Source of the DNA: Hypomesus transpacificus
Taxonomy: Eukaryota; Chordata; Actinopteri; Osmeriformes; Osmeridae
Length of the DNA: 64,000 nucleotides
Assembly: GCF_021917145.1 (NCBI RefSeq)
Contig: NC_061060.1
Coordinates: forward strand, 11,944,366 to 12,008,365
Direction: 5' to 3'
The translations under genes and the position numbers were made by a program. The notes below the pieces were generated by a model that ran no database searches, was not told the origin of the DNA, and saw only the letters and a list, made by a program, of their open reading frames with translations. Within the stretch, counting starts at the first letter, position 1. The number at the start of each line of letters is the position of its first letter. This document shows, piece after piece, positions 1 through 10,480 of this stretch.

Positions 1-1460
1 GTGATGACGAGAGAACATCCGAAGCCCCAGGGGTGTCCGTGGGTATGGGGATTCTGCTGTTGACGTCATCAGCAGCACTACTCCCGTGTTCTTTACACCT
101 CTCGGATTTTACCCTGCGTTCTGTGTTTGTCTTTGGCTACTGAGGTGGTGATTACATGGATTGGCAGTGGTGTGACAGCCCCAAGGCGAACTTGCAATAG
201 ATATCCCCACTGTGTGTCTGTTGTGTGTGTTGTGTGTTTCTAGAACACTGTAGGCTTGTGAATATTTGTACTGTGATGAATTGTACAACAGAAACCATTC
301 TACCTCAACCCCTATCCCTCACTGGCCTTACACTGGCTGTGTTTCAGTTAATAACATTGGTATATAACACACACTCACACATATATATATATCCAAGTTT
401 CACCGTTTCTTTATCTGTTCTTCCCTCTCATCCACTCTCTGTCTCTTTACTAAAAAACATTTCGAGCAAACGAATTTAGGCTCATTTAAAACTGTTTACG
501 TCCGAGTTCTCTAAAAGGTATTTAATAAGACCAACACATCAGGCACCATTTTTTCCTCTTTCAGTTCCCAACTCAGCCAAGAGAAGTAGCTCGATGTCTG
601 TCTCCTCTCCTCTACTATTTACTGGGCCAGCTACTCTGTTAACTCATGTTTCTCCCTCTCTCCTTCTTCAACCCTTCATTGCTCTGCTGCGCTTGTCCTC
701 TTCCCACCCCTCTCCTCCTGTATATCTCTCTTGTCTCTGTCTGGACATGTCAGTTGCATAACAGGTAATGTTACTGTCTCAAATTCCCTCCACTAAACCA
801 CCACCACCACTACTACCTCACACATTCTTTCTCTATCTCTCTCTCTCTATTTCTTCTCCCTCGCTCTTTCTTTCTCACTCCCTCTGTCCCTCTTGTCATT
901 CTCTCACTCTCTCTGTCATTTTCTCTCTGTGTTTGTCCATTCCTACCTACCTCTATCATTCTATTGTGTATTCTAGAAGTATTTTTGGCTCTCGGTTGAT
1001 CTCTCTCTCTCCTCTCTCAACTCTCTCTCGCTGTCTCTCCCTCTCTCTGTCATTCTCTCTCTGTCCTCTCCCTCTCTTTTCCTCTTTGTCATTGCTCATT
1101 ACTTTCCTTAGTAGTTTCCTCTGGCTCTTATCTCAGTTGCTGCACATTTCTCAATAACTTCATCATTCTTTCACATAGACAAACACGCGTGAACCGCCCC
1201 ACACACAACCACAAACACACTTGAACCGCCCCACACACAACCACAAACACACGCATCCCCAGCTTGCATTAAATGCTCGTGGAATGTACTGTATTTGAGT
1301 TTTGCAGATATCAGTAATGCTGTCTAGGAAAACGAGGTTGGTCAAATAGCTACACCAGGTTGCTGTATCTTTGTGTTGTATGCTGTATGTTGCTGTAGCA
1401 GATGGATGAGAGTGTTGACTAATATGAATCACTAAAATATATTCATGTATTGTCTTGAAG
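1..1460. other. Upstream flank or intron of ssh3; no exon identified
   Basis: No coding exon could be supported here. The stretch is pyrimidine-rich, especially 810-1090 where CT/TCTC runs dominate, and it holds short repeats such as the duplicated 'ccacacacaaccacaaacacac' block near 1198-1245. The slingshot exon at 1461 starts in phase 0 after an acceptor, so at least one upstream coding exon must lie either in this stretch unrecognised or, more likely, left of the window. The open frames here are low-complexity and resemble no protein I know. Confidence 0.5.
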
Positions 1461-4400
1461 GATGAAAGCATTCCAAGAAGAGGAAGACTTCAGAAAAGGT
1501 AGACTTCTCGCAGAAGTCTAGCTGAGATAAACATGTCCATGTCTTGTCTACATGGACAATTAACCAGAATATACAGTGCCCTCCAAAAGTATTGGAACAG
1601 TGAGGCGAATTCCTTTATTTTTGCTGTAGACTGAAAACATTTGGGCTTGACATCAAATAATGAACGTGAGACCAGAGATCAACGTTTCAGCTTTTATTTC
1701 CAGGTATTTACATCAGGATCTGATGCACAACTAAGAAAATATCACATTTTGTTTGAATCCACCCATTTGTCATGTGAGCAAAAGTATTGGAACAGATATA
1801 CTTAAAACATATTTAAGTGAATAAGACTTAATATTTAGTTGCAAATCCTTTGCTTTCAATAACTGCAGCAAGTCTGTGACCCATTGACGTCACCAAACTT
1901 TTGCATTCTTCCTTTTTGATGCTTTCCCAGGCTTTCACTGCAGCCTCTTTCAGTTGTTGTTTGTTTTGTGGGGTTCCTCCCTTCAGTCTCCTCTTAAGCA
2001 GGTAAAATGCATGCTCTATAGGGTTTAAGTCTGGAGATTGACTTGGCCAGTCTAATACCTTCCATTTCTTGCCCCTGATGAACTCCTTTGTTGTTTTGGC
2101 AGTGTGTTTTGGGTCGTTATCTTGCTGCATGATGAAGGCTCTGCCAATCAGTTTGGTTGCATCTTTCCTTAAATTGGCAGACAAAATGTTTCTGTAGACT
2201 TCCGAGTTCATTTTGCTGCTGCCATCATGTGTTACATCCTCAATGAAGATTAATGAGCCCGTCCTAGAAGAAGCCATGCAAGCCCAAGCCATGACATTAC
2301 CTCCACCGTGTTTCACAGATGAGCTTGTGTGTTTGGGATCATGAGCAGTTCCTTTCTTTCTCCAAACTTTAGCCTTTCCATCACTTTGGTAAAAGTTAAT
2401 CTTTGTCTCATCAGTCCATAAAACTTTGTCCCAGAATTTTTGAGGTTCATCTCTGTACTTTTTGGCAAATTCCAGCCTGGCCTTCCTATTCTTCTTGCTA
2501 ATGAGTGGTTTGCATCTTCTGGTGTAGCCCTTGTACTTTTGTTCATGAAGTCTTCTGCGAACAGTAGATATTGATACCTTCACTCCTGCCATCTGGAGGT
2601 TGTTGCTGATCTCACTAACAGTTGTTTTAGGGTCTTTCTTTACAGCTCTCACAATGTTTCTGTCATCAACTGCTGATGTTTTCCTTGGTCTACCTGTTCG
2701 ACGTCTGTTACTTAGTACACCAGTAGTTTTCTTCTTCTTCAGGACATTCCAAATGGTTGTACTGGCTATGGCCAATGTTTCTGCAATGGCTCTGATTGAT
2801 TTTCCATCTTCTCTAAGACTCACAATTGCTTGTTTTTCACCCAAAGACAGCGCTCCGGTTTTCATGTTGTTTTCACCTCTGAATACAGTCTGCATAGACA
2901 AAACCTATCTTACCCAATCTGAACCTGAGTGTAGACATTCAGTGGTATTTATTGATTGAATAATGTATGTAATAGGACACACCTGGGCAACAAAACACAC
3001 CTGTCAGTCATATGTTCCAATACTTTTGCTCACGTGACAAATGGGTGGGTTCGAACAAAAAGGTGATATTTTCTAATTTGTGCATCAGATCCTGATGTAA
3101 ATACCTGGAAATAAAAGCTGAAACGTTGATCTCTGGTTTCACATTCATCGTTTGATGTCAAGCCCAAATGTTTTCAGTCTACAGCAAAAATAAAGGAATT
3201 GGCCTCACTGTTCCAATACTTTTGGAGGGCACTGTATATATAATATACTGTTTGTCAGAATAATATGTAAAATTGAAACATAATTTTATGTTCTTCTATA
3301 GTATTAGATGGTTCTAACTTCTGTCTTCCTCATTCCGAAAATAGAGAGAGCTTCCTTCTGGTTAAGGGTGCTGTCCTCCTATTGGAAGAAGGAGACAGGG
3401 AGGGGCCTAATGAGGAGACCTCACCCAATCAGGCGGAACCCCCCGAGGTGGGAGCCAGTGCTTCAGACCGGCAGCATTGCCACCTACATGCCATGGTGTC
3501 CCTGCTGAGACCAGAGGATAGCATCAAACTGGTGAGGCTTCCTCATCATCAGTTGTTGCATTGTTACACCTCTGCAGTGTTGACAGAGTTGTCGGCAATG
3601 TGTTGATAAAAATGCCTTTTTAGACTGAAGTGACTCCCTCTACTCTGTGTTTTGGCTCTCTCCCCGATTTCGTTTTTGTCCTCCACATATCTTCCTCCAA
3701 TCTTATCACCCCCTCCACTTCCTTCATCTTGAATCTCCGTCACTATGACCTTATTCCTTCTCCCCTCCCCTCCTCTCTCTGTCACCCTCCCTCCCTTCTC
3801 TCCCTTCTCTCTCGTCCTCTCCCTCTCACTCTTTCCCTCCTCTAAACCACTGCCACTACCTCACCCATTCCTCTGTGTCTCTCTCTCCTCTCTCTCTCTC
3901 TCCCCTCTCTCTCTGGCTCCTTGTCGCCATGCCTCCCAGGCGGTGAAGTTGGAGTCGGTGAGTCCGGTCAGGGTGAGGTACCTGATTGTGGTCTCCACCC
4001 TGGGGAACAAGCAGGAGAGTGTTCTGTTGGGAATGGACTTCCCCAACAGTGACAGGTGAGAAGGGAGAGGAGGATGTGGAGAGGAGGAGCACAGAGAGGA
4101 GGAGCACAGAGAGGAGGAGCAGGGAGAGGAGGAGCAGAGAGAGGAGGAGCAGAGAGAGGAGGAGCAGGGAGAGGAGGAGCAGGGGGAGGAGGAGCAGGGA
4201 GAGGAGGAGCACAGAGAGGAGGAGCAGGGAGAGGAGGAGCAGGGAGAGGAGGAGCACAGAGAGGAGGAGCAGGGAGAGGAGGAGCAGGGAGAGGAGGAGC
4301 ACAGAGAGGAGGAGCACAGAGAGGAGGAGCACAGAGGAGGAGCAGAGAGAGGAGGAGCAGGGAGAGGAGGAGCACAGAGGAGGAGCAGAGAGAGGAGGAG

Positions 4401-6537
4401 CAGGGAAAGGAGGAGCAGGGAGAGGAGGAGCAGAGAGAGGAGGAGCAGAGAGAGGAGGAGCAGGGAGAGGAGGAGCAGGGAGAGGAGGAGCAGGGAGAGG
4501 AGGAACAGAGAGAGGAGGAGCAGGGAGAGGAGGAGCAGGGAGAGGAGAAAGGAGATTGGCGAGGGGGAGACGAGGACAAGGAGAGAGGAGGAGGTAAGAG
4601 GGTAGAGAGTACGGAAGAGGACATAGGAAAGGAAAAGGAGGGAAGAAGGGGAGGAGATGGAAGGAAAAGGAGCATGAAGATGAGGTAAAATAGGGAACTG
4701 CACGTCCTTATCAAAATATTTGTGTTTTTTTTCTCTCGTGTCTCTCTCCCTCCCTCTTAGCGACCAGTGCACCATAGGCCTCGTCCTACCAGTATGGAGC
4801 GACACACAAGTATACCTGGACGGCGATGGGTAAGTAGAGGTATAGAAAGATGGAGAGGTCAAACGAAAGATACACGAGAAGGAGGAAGTAGCCGGGCCTG
4901 TTCTTCTGTCATGTTTGTGTCCTGGAGTCTAGCCAGAGACAATATACTCAAGATACTCATCATCTCGCTGTTTATCTAATCAAGTCGTACCACTGAGTTC
5001 TGTCTGTGTTGGAGCCTACTGTACGTCACCTCCTTGGATAAACATCAAACAGCATGTGAATTTGCTATTCATTCACCCAATGACCAACCTAACAACATAT
5101 TCAAGCCAGAGGCTTTAGATTTGATGGGAGGGCATTTGGCAGGGCAGGGCAGTCACCAGGGTTCTGGTGTTGACTGTAGTAGTCTGCAGTGTCGTAAAGG
5201 CTCGTTACAAAAGGACGACTGGGGAGAAATACTTGAGTCATGGGCAGACTGGAAGGGTATGGGATTTGTCAGTATGATCCTTGATCCAGGTCGGGCCTTG
5301 TTTTTTTCCGTCAAGGAAAGCAGATCGAGAGCCTCGGGAACTTTCAGAAACGTTAGCGGGGGAGGTTTGTTTCGGAGGGTGAGAGTTAGGCTCGGGTTCG
5401 TTTGTTTCGGAAGGTGAGAGTTAGGCTCGGGTTCGTTTGTTTCGGAGGGTTAGAGTTAGCCTCGGGCTCGTTTGTTTTGGAGGGTTAGTTAGCCTCGGGC
5501 TCGTTTGTTTCGGAGGGTGAGAGTTAGGCTTGGGTTCGTTTGTTTCAGAGGGTGAGAGTTAGGTTTGGGTTCGTTTGTTTCGGAGGGTTAGAGTTAGCCT
5601 CGGGTTCGTTTGTTTCGGAGGGGTCTCGTCTGAGCTTTTGATTCTGTGAGTGAGGCTGAGGAGGACATTGTGTTCCCCAGGGGTTGAGGTGAGGGCTAAC
5701 TGCGTTAGCTCTCGTGACGTTGGGTTCCCTGTGGTGGCATCCGCGTGAGACCCAGCTCACGTGGAGGTCATGGGGCTCACATGCTGCCCTCGTTCGATAC
5801 CCAACCCCTTTGATCTGCAGCCATGTCGCACACCCTCACACACACCCACACACCATCAACCTCCCACACCGACACGCACCCGTGCTGCCACCAACAGGGT
5901 TGGTGTGCGCCCGCCAGAATCTGTCTGCAAAGCTGGCTCGCGCCTCCCAATGGCACGAAGCGCGTCTCTTCTTTCTCCGTCGCGCTCGCTCGCTCTCTTT
6001 CTCACACTCTCCTCCCTCTCCCTTGCGTTCCTCCTCACGTTATTTTCACTTTCGTGTTTCTCTCCCCTTTTTTTTCTTCCTATTACACCTATTTTCTTCC
6101 CTTCTCTCTGTCACTCTCTATTTTGCTCTATCTTTCTCTCTCTTTGTGGTGTAACTGGTGGTTAGCTGGTAGTTTGAATTGCCCAAAAAAGATATATTTG
6201 AAGTCAAAAGTCTCTCTGTGTGTGTGTTTCTCTCTCTCTCTCCAGAGGGTTCAGTGTGACGTCAGCAGAACACACCAAGATCTTCAAGCCCGTGTCCATA
6301 CAGACCATGTGGTGAGTTGGGACCCGGCAGACACGCACAGCTCACCTCCACCGCTTCCTCCTCCAGCCCCGCCCCCCTACAGGACGAACCCCACCAATCA
6401 GGCGACCCCGTTCGCGTCCGCGCGTCCATCGGGCTTCGTCAGCTCGGCAGTCTTTACAGGGGTCTCCTATGGATAACCCAGGGGTCGTAGGGCGGGGGCA
6501 CCAGACGAGCTCAGTTGAACCCAGATGGTGTGTTTAT

Positions 6538-6573
<36 letters not shown>

Positions 6574-7144
6574 TGGGGGGCAGGTCGGTGCTGCAGGCGC
6601 TGCATGGCTGCTGTGAGCGAGCCGTGAAGGGGGCGGTGATCCCTGGCTGTGGGCTGGACTGGGCCAAACACTACCAGCTGCACGTGGAGTCAGACCGCCT
6701 CTGCCTCAACGAGTGGGGGGCCATGACCGACCTGGAGTCCGTCCGGAGGGACAGCGCCGGGCCCAGGTGAGGGGGGGCGCTGGGGGGGGCACCAAGGGCC
6801 GTTCGTATTCAAGGTCGCGAAAGGTCATTCGCCCAGCCAGCTGTGTCACTGTCTGAGCCCCCTTGCTTACCCCCTTTCTTTCTCTCCTCCCCACACCCTC
6901 ACCCCTGTCTCTCACACACTGCACACACACACCTGTGTCTGTGTACAGCTCGTCAGACCGAGTGTCGGTGGAGAGGCAGATCAAGGATGAGCTGAGAGCC
7001 ATCATGAGGACAGAGGACCTGGAGAGTATCACCTCCAAACAGGTAAACACGTGAACACGTCCCTCAGAGACTGAGGGAGGGAGGGACGGGACACAGAGAG
7101 CCCCTGTGCAAGGAATGAGGAGAGGGACGAGTGGAGAGGGGGAT

Positions 7145-7197
<53 letters not shown>

Positions 7198-7301
7198 TGA
7201 ACAGAGCCAGTGTGAAAGAGATGAGGAAAGGGAATAGTGGGGAGAGGGATGGCAGATGGATGGAGAGAAAGAGATTCTAGTGGGAAATCAGAGAGAGGGA
7301 T

Positions 7302-7344
<43 letters not shown>

Positions 7345-7397
7345 TGAACAGAGCCAGTGTGAAAGAGATGAGGAGAGGGACGAGTGGAGAGGGGAAT

Positions 7398-7434
<37 letters not shown>

Positions 7435-10400
7435 TGAACAGAGCCAGTGTGAAAGAGATGAGGAGAGGGACGAGTGGAGAGGGGGATGACAGAGAGAGAG
7501 AGAGAGAGAGAGAGATGGTGAACAGAGCCAGTGTGAAAGAGATGAGGAGAGGGACGAGTGGGGAGAGGGATGGCAGATGGATGGAGAGAAAGAGATTCTA
7601 GTGGGAAATCAGAGAGAGGGATGACAGAGAGAGACACAGCGTTCAGTCACCCCCCTACTGGCTACCCATCACGGCCCGCATCAGATTCAAGACCATGGTA
7701 CTGACCTTCCGAGCGGTAAACGGGACTGCACCTGTCCCCATCCAGTCTAGTCGTCCAGCCTTACACCCCCACCCGCCACCTACGGTCTTCTTCTGACTAC
7801 CGTCTGGTGGTCCCACCTCTCAAGAGCTCTTCTCCTGTCTGGCCGCCCAATGGTGGAATCACCTACCCACCTCCATCAGAGACACTGACTGTCTCCCCAC
7901 CTTCAAGAAAAGGCTAAAGGCGCACTTGTTCCGGGAGTGCAATGCCGTGCAACAACAAAGGATAATGTTGTATTGTAATTACACGTGTAACTACATGCTC
8001 CTCTGGTTCTATCCATTGGCATTTATTTGCTTTTCACAATGTATGCTTCATGTTTTGGCCGCCCGCAATTTTTTGGGGCGTTGTTTCGTTGTTTATGGTC
8101 ATTGACCTTTGCACTTTTTCGTGTGTGTGTGTGTGCAGGTGCGCAGCTCCCTGGAGACTCGACTCGGCCTCGACATGAAGAACTACAAGGAGTACATCGA
8201 CAACGAGATGATGGTTACCATGGCGCAGATGGACAAACCCTCCAAGATCTTTGACTATCTCTACCTGGTGAGTGAAGCCTTCACTTCCTGCAGTGAAAGG
8301 ACAGCTTCCTGTTAGGACTCTGATAATATTAAGATAGGGGGAGAGAGGCCTTCTGGTTATGCCATTCCGTTATTTATATAAAAACAAAACATTACAATAT
8401 TTACACCATTAAATTAAGTATAAGCGCTACAGCTAAATAAAGAAAATTTGACCGAATAGATGACAAAGAACATTTTGATGTTTTGCTTTAGCCTTCACAA
8501 CCCAAGTCTCAGATTCTAAACAGTCTCATTTTAAACCAGTCTCAAAATATATTTCACTGACAGCCAGGGGAGTAGACAGGAAGTGTGCCGTGGGCCAAGA
8601 CGAGGTCATGAGACTGTTACTTCCTCTTTGCCAGAGCTCTTTGTTGGCAGTTTATTGACAGATGGCACCGCCTCCTTCAGAATCCTGTCTCAAGGCTCTT
8701 TCTGCTTTCAGGGCTCCGAATGGAACGCGGCTAACTTTGAGGAGTTGCAGAAGAACAAGTGAGTGTCGTTGGTTTCGGTGGTGTGTGCGCGTGCGTGCGT
8801 GCGTGATTGCCGATTGTTTGTCCGCGTGGCCAGCCGCTAACCCCTCTGTCGCCGCAGCGTGGGCTACATCCTGAACGTGACGCGGGAGATTGACAACTTC
8901 TACCCCGAGGCCTTCACCTACATGAACATCCGTGTGTACGACGTGGAGGCCACGGACCTGCTGCCCCACTGGAAGGACACCAACACCTTCATCAACACCG
9001 CCAGGTCACCTCCCCTTCCTCCTCCTCCTCTCCCCTCTGACCTGCTTCGTAACGGGCCCAATGAGGGGACCCCCATGTATAATCAACCCATTGGAGATAT
9101 GTCGGCCTCCGCCTGTTGTGATTTTGACTGCTGCGCTTCCCTCTCGCCGCTACAGCTCTCTCGCGGTCAGCTCTCTCGTTGTCATGACGTTCCCCCCCCC
9201 CCCCCCCCCGCCCCCTGCAGGCAGAGCGGCCAGGCCGTGCTGGTCCACTGCAAGATGGGCGTGTCTCGCTCGGCGTCCACGGTGATCGCCTACGCCATGA
9301 AGCTGCACCAGTGGCCCCTGGACGTGGCGCTGGCGTACGTGCGAGACCGCCGGCCCATCGTGCACCCCAACGACGGCTTCACCAAGCAGCTCCACACCTA
9401 CGACGGCATCCTCAAAGCCAGGTCAGGACTGGGGGGGGGGGGGCTGGAGGTGTGTGTGTGTTTGGGGGGGGGGGGGGGATGGGTGTGTGGATGAGGTGTG
9501 TGTATATATGTATGTACCCGTTTGTGTGTGTGTGTCTTCCAAGACCTGATGGTGTGTGTTCTTTGCTCCCCCTTCCTGCAGCCAGCAGCGCCACAGCCTC
9601 CTCTGGAGGAGGAAGTCCCGAGACCAGAGGAGGCTGTCGCTGCACAAGAACGAACAGGGGGAGGGGGAGAGCGAGAGCGAGGAGGGGGAGGAGGAGGAGG
9701 AGGAGGATCTGGAGGGAGAAGGAGGAGAGTTGGAGAGTTCAGATGAAGCAGACGAGGATGACGAAGGGCAAGGGGAGGAGGTAACAGGAAATTAAAAGAT
9801 CTTGCGATGTGATGATTTTTCATTCGACAGGAATGAGGTCTCTCACACGCCTTGTTCCCTTGTCTCGCCCAGGTGTTCGTCCGAGATTCCGCTCCCCAGT
9901 CCGGGCCCGGCGAGAACGCTCCGCCTCCTGAATCGTCCCCAGCCAATCCCACCATCACTATTCAGGACAGCGACAAGGTAGCCAATGGGCAGCTTCGCTT
10001 CACACGAACCTGCTGAAAAGACCAGTAGCCATTACATTGTGTACTTTTATTTTATTTTTTTTACGTTTTCCCGCCTCTTTCTTTCTCCCTCGCTCCAGTT
10101 GTCTCGAAGTGGACGGATGAACCTCTTCTCTCTCATGCAGTCCATCAGCGAATGGGATGAAGAGGAGCGGGGGAATGAGCTGGTACGAGAGTCAAACTGA
10201 CAGGGGATGGTTAACAGCCTACCTTTCACACCTGAATTGTAGAGGACGTGTCACCGATTATTCTCCGATTCCCCTTCCATTGTTTTAGTTGACTGCCTGT
10301 CATCGGAGGTCGCCGGGGCAACGGAGGCGGAGCCAGGGAAGAAGGGGTCTGATCCACCAGAGGGCGTGCGTAGACGTTTCACCTGAGCCGCGCAGCCAAT

Positions 10401-10480
10401 CAGGCTCCAGGAAATCCGAGGAGGTGGGGCTTATAAAACCTGGGACGGGTGGAGAAGAGGAGGAGGAGGAGGAGCAGTAA
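1461..10480 (+). CDS. ssh3: Slingshot protein phosphatase (ssh3-like), 5' end missing
   Basis: Slingshot phosphatases remove the inhibitory phosphate from cofilin/ADF and so promote actin turnover. Exons read: 1461-1498, 3345-3531, 3940-4055, 4761-4829, 6246-6311, 6584-6766, 6949-7042, 8139-8267, 8712-8758, 8858-9004, 9221-9421, 9582-9780, 9873-9977, 10099-10182, 10289-10480. All phases agree and give 618 residues up to TAA. In order come the N-terminal SSH region (LVKGAVLLLEEG..., LLGMDFP, GLVLPVWSDTQVYLDGDGG), a DEK_C-type module (about residues 220-294), then the dual-specificity phosphatase domain with FDYLYLGSEWNAA and the signature HCKMGVSRSAS (catalytic Cys near residue 369 of the visible part). 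A Glu-rich acidic stretch follows. The short C-terminus and RGRLQKRESF near the start fit SSH3 (human about 659 aa) better than the much longer SSH1/SSH2. The paralogue choice is inference supported by synteny. Confidence 0.9.
1575..3234 (-). mobile_element. Tc1/mariner-type transposon, apparently full length
   Basis: The element sits in the ssh3 intron between 1498 and 3345. Both ends begin CAGTGCCCTCCAAAAGTATT (the right end in reverse complement) and are flanked by TA, the Tc1/mariner target. The terminal inverted repeats are long, about 210-230 bp each (1575 to about 1795 and about 3005 to 3234), and include matching internal blocks such as the one around 'gatctctggt', so this is the IR/DR layout seen in fish Tc1 elements. 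The two arms differ at only a few positions and the transposase frame is open, which suggests a fairly young copy. Confidence 0.95.
1828..2865 (-). CDS. Tc1-like transposase (DD34E), intact frame
   Basis: This frame of about 345 residues catalyses cut-and-paste movement of the element. The start is placed at the Met of MKTGALSLGEKQA, typical of Tc1 transposases. An upstream in-frame Met would add 12 residues (to 2901). Paired helix-turn-helix DNA-binding modules come first (SIRAIAETLAIASTTIWNVL, then a GRPRKTS hook and a second HTH). The catalytic core follows: the first Asp in WTDETKINFY, the second Asp in QQDNDPKHTAK and the Glu in SPDLNPIEHAFYLLK, with DD34E spacing. The length equals the family norm and there is no stop or frameshift. 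Whether it is active cannot be told from sequence alone. Confidence 0.95.
   Translation of the reverse strand: MKTGALSLGEKQAIVSLREDGKSIRAIAETLAIASTTIWNVLKKKKTTGVLSNRRRTGRPRKTSAVDDRNIVRAVKKDPKTTVSEISNNLQMAGVKVSISTVRRRLHEQKYKGYTRRCKPLISKKNRKARLEFAKKYRDEPQKFWDKVLWTDETKINFYQSDGKAKVWRKKGTAHDPKHTSSSVKHGGGNVMAWACMASSRTGSLIFIEDVTHDGSSKMNSEVYRNILSANLRKDATKLIGRAFIMQQDNDPKHTAKTTKEFIRGKKWKVLDWPSQSPDLNPIEHAFYLLKRRLKGGTPQNKQQLKEAAVKAWESIKKEECKSLVTSMGHRLAAVIESKGFATKY
4076..4545. repeat. 15-bp purine-rich minisatellite in ssh3 intron
   Basis: About 30 copies of a 15-bp unit close to GAGGAGGAGCAGRGA begin some 20 bases after the 4055 splice donor. Because the unit length is a multiple of three, long open frames run through it on both strands (ERRSR-type and LLLLS-type repeats). 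These are artefacts of the repeat, not proteins. Variants alternate cacaga, cagaga and caggga in blocks, showing higher-order duplication. Confidence 0.9.
5365..5622. repeat. 35-bp tandem repeat in ssh3 intron
   Basis: About seven copies of a 35-bp unit are arranged head to tail. Each contains TTCGTTTGTTTCGGAGGGT followed by GAGAGTTAGGCTCGGG. Copies differ by single substitutions and one is a few bases shorter. The array lies between the exons at 4829 and 6246 and has no recognisable coding content. Confidence 0.85.
6540..6572. repeat. (GT)n microsatellite next to a splice acceptor
   Basis: A run of GT dinucleotides ends about 10 bases before the acceptor CAG at 6581-6583 of the ssh3 exon 6584-6766. 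It takes the place of a normal pyrimidine tract, so the acceptor is preceded by purine-rich GTGGGGGG rather than pyrimidines. Confidence 0.8.
7122..7632. repeat. Compound GA microsatellite and 85-150 bp satellite in ssh3 intron
   Basis: Four units share the core ATGGTGAACAGAGCCAGTG (at 7194, 7341, 7431 and 7515), each preceded by a GA run of different length. A second block containing GGCAGATGGATGGAGAGAAA occurs twice (near 7250 and 7572), so the array is a higher-order duplication. Frames open through it are repeat artefacts. Confidence 0.85.
7642..7950 (+). mobile_element. LINE reverse-transcriptase 3' fragment (CR1/L2/Rex-like)
   Basis: In frames broken by shifts the sequence reads YWLPITARIRFKTMVLTFRAVNG, then KSS..PNGG.THLP-type residues and 'caagaaaaggctaaaggcgcacttgttc', which corresponds to an FKKRLKAHLF end. 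This is the conserved tail of fish non-LTR retrotransposon ORF2 (HWLPI..RI.FK...LT.KA). Only the last 100 or so codons remain, which is normal 5' truncation. It directly follows the GA satellite in the ssh3 intron. Confidence 0.7.

Noticed and set aside
3856-4862. Long open frames on both strands (LLLLS, CSSSP or ERRSR repeats)
   Set aside because: They are the three-fold-divisible 15-bp minisatellite read in different frames. No splice or start context is present and nothing is conserved.
5034-5417. 127-codon frame
   Set aside because: It lies in an ssh3 intron and runs into the 35-bp tandem repeat. No homology to any protein I know.
7029-7637. Open frame rich in SLSLSLS and matching + frames
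   Set aside because: Entirely GA-microsatellite and satellite DNA inside an ssh3 intron.
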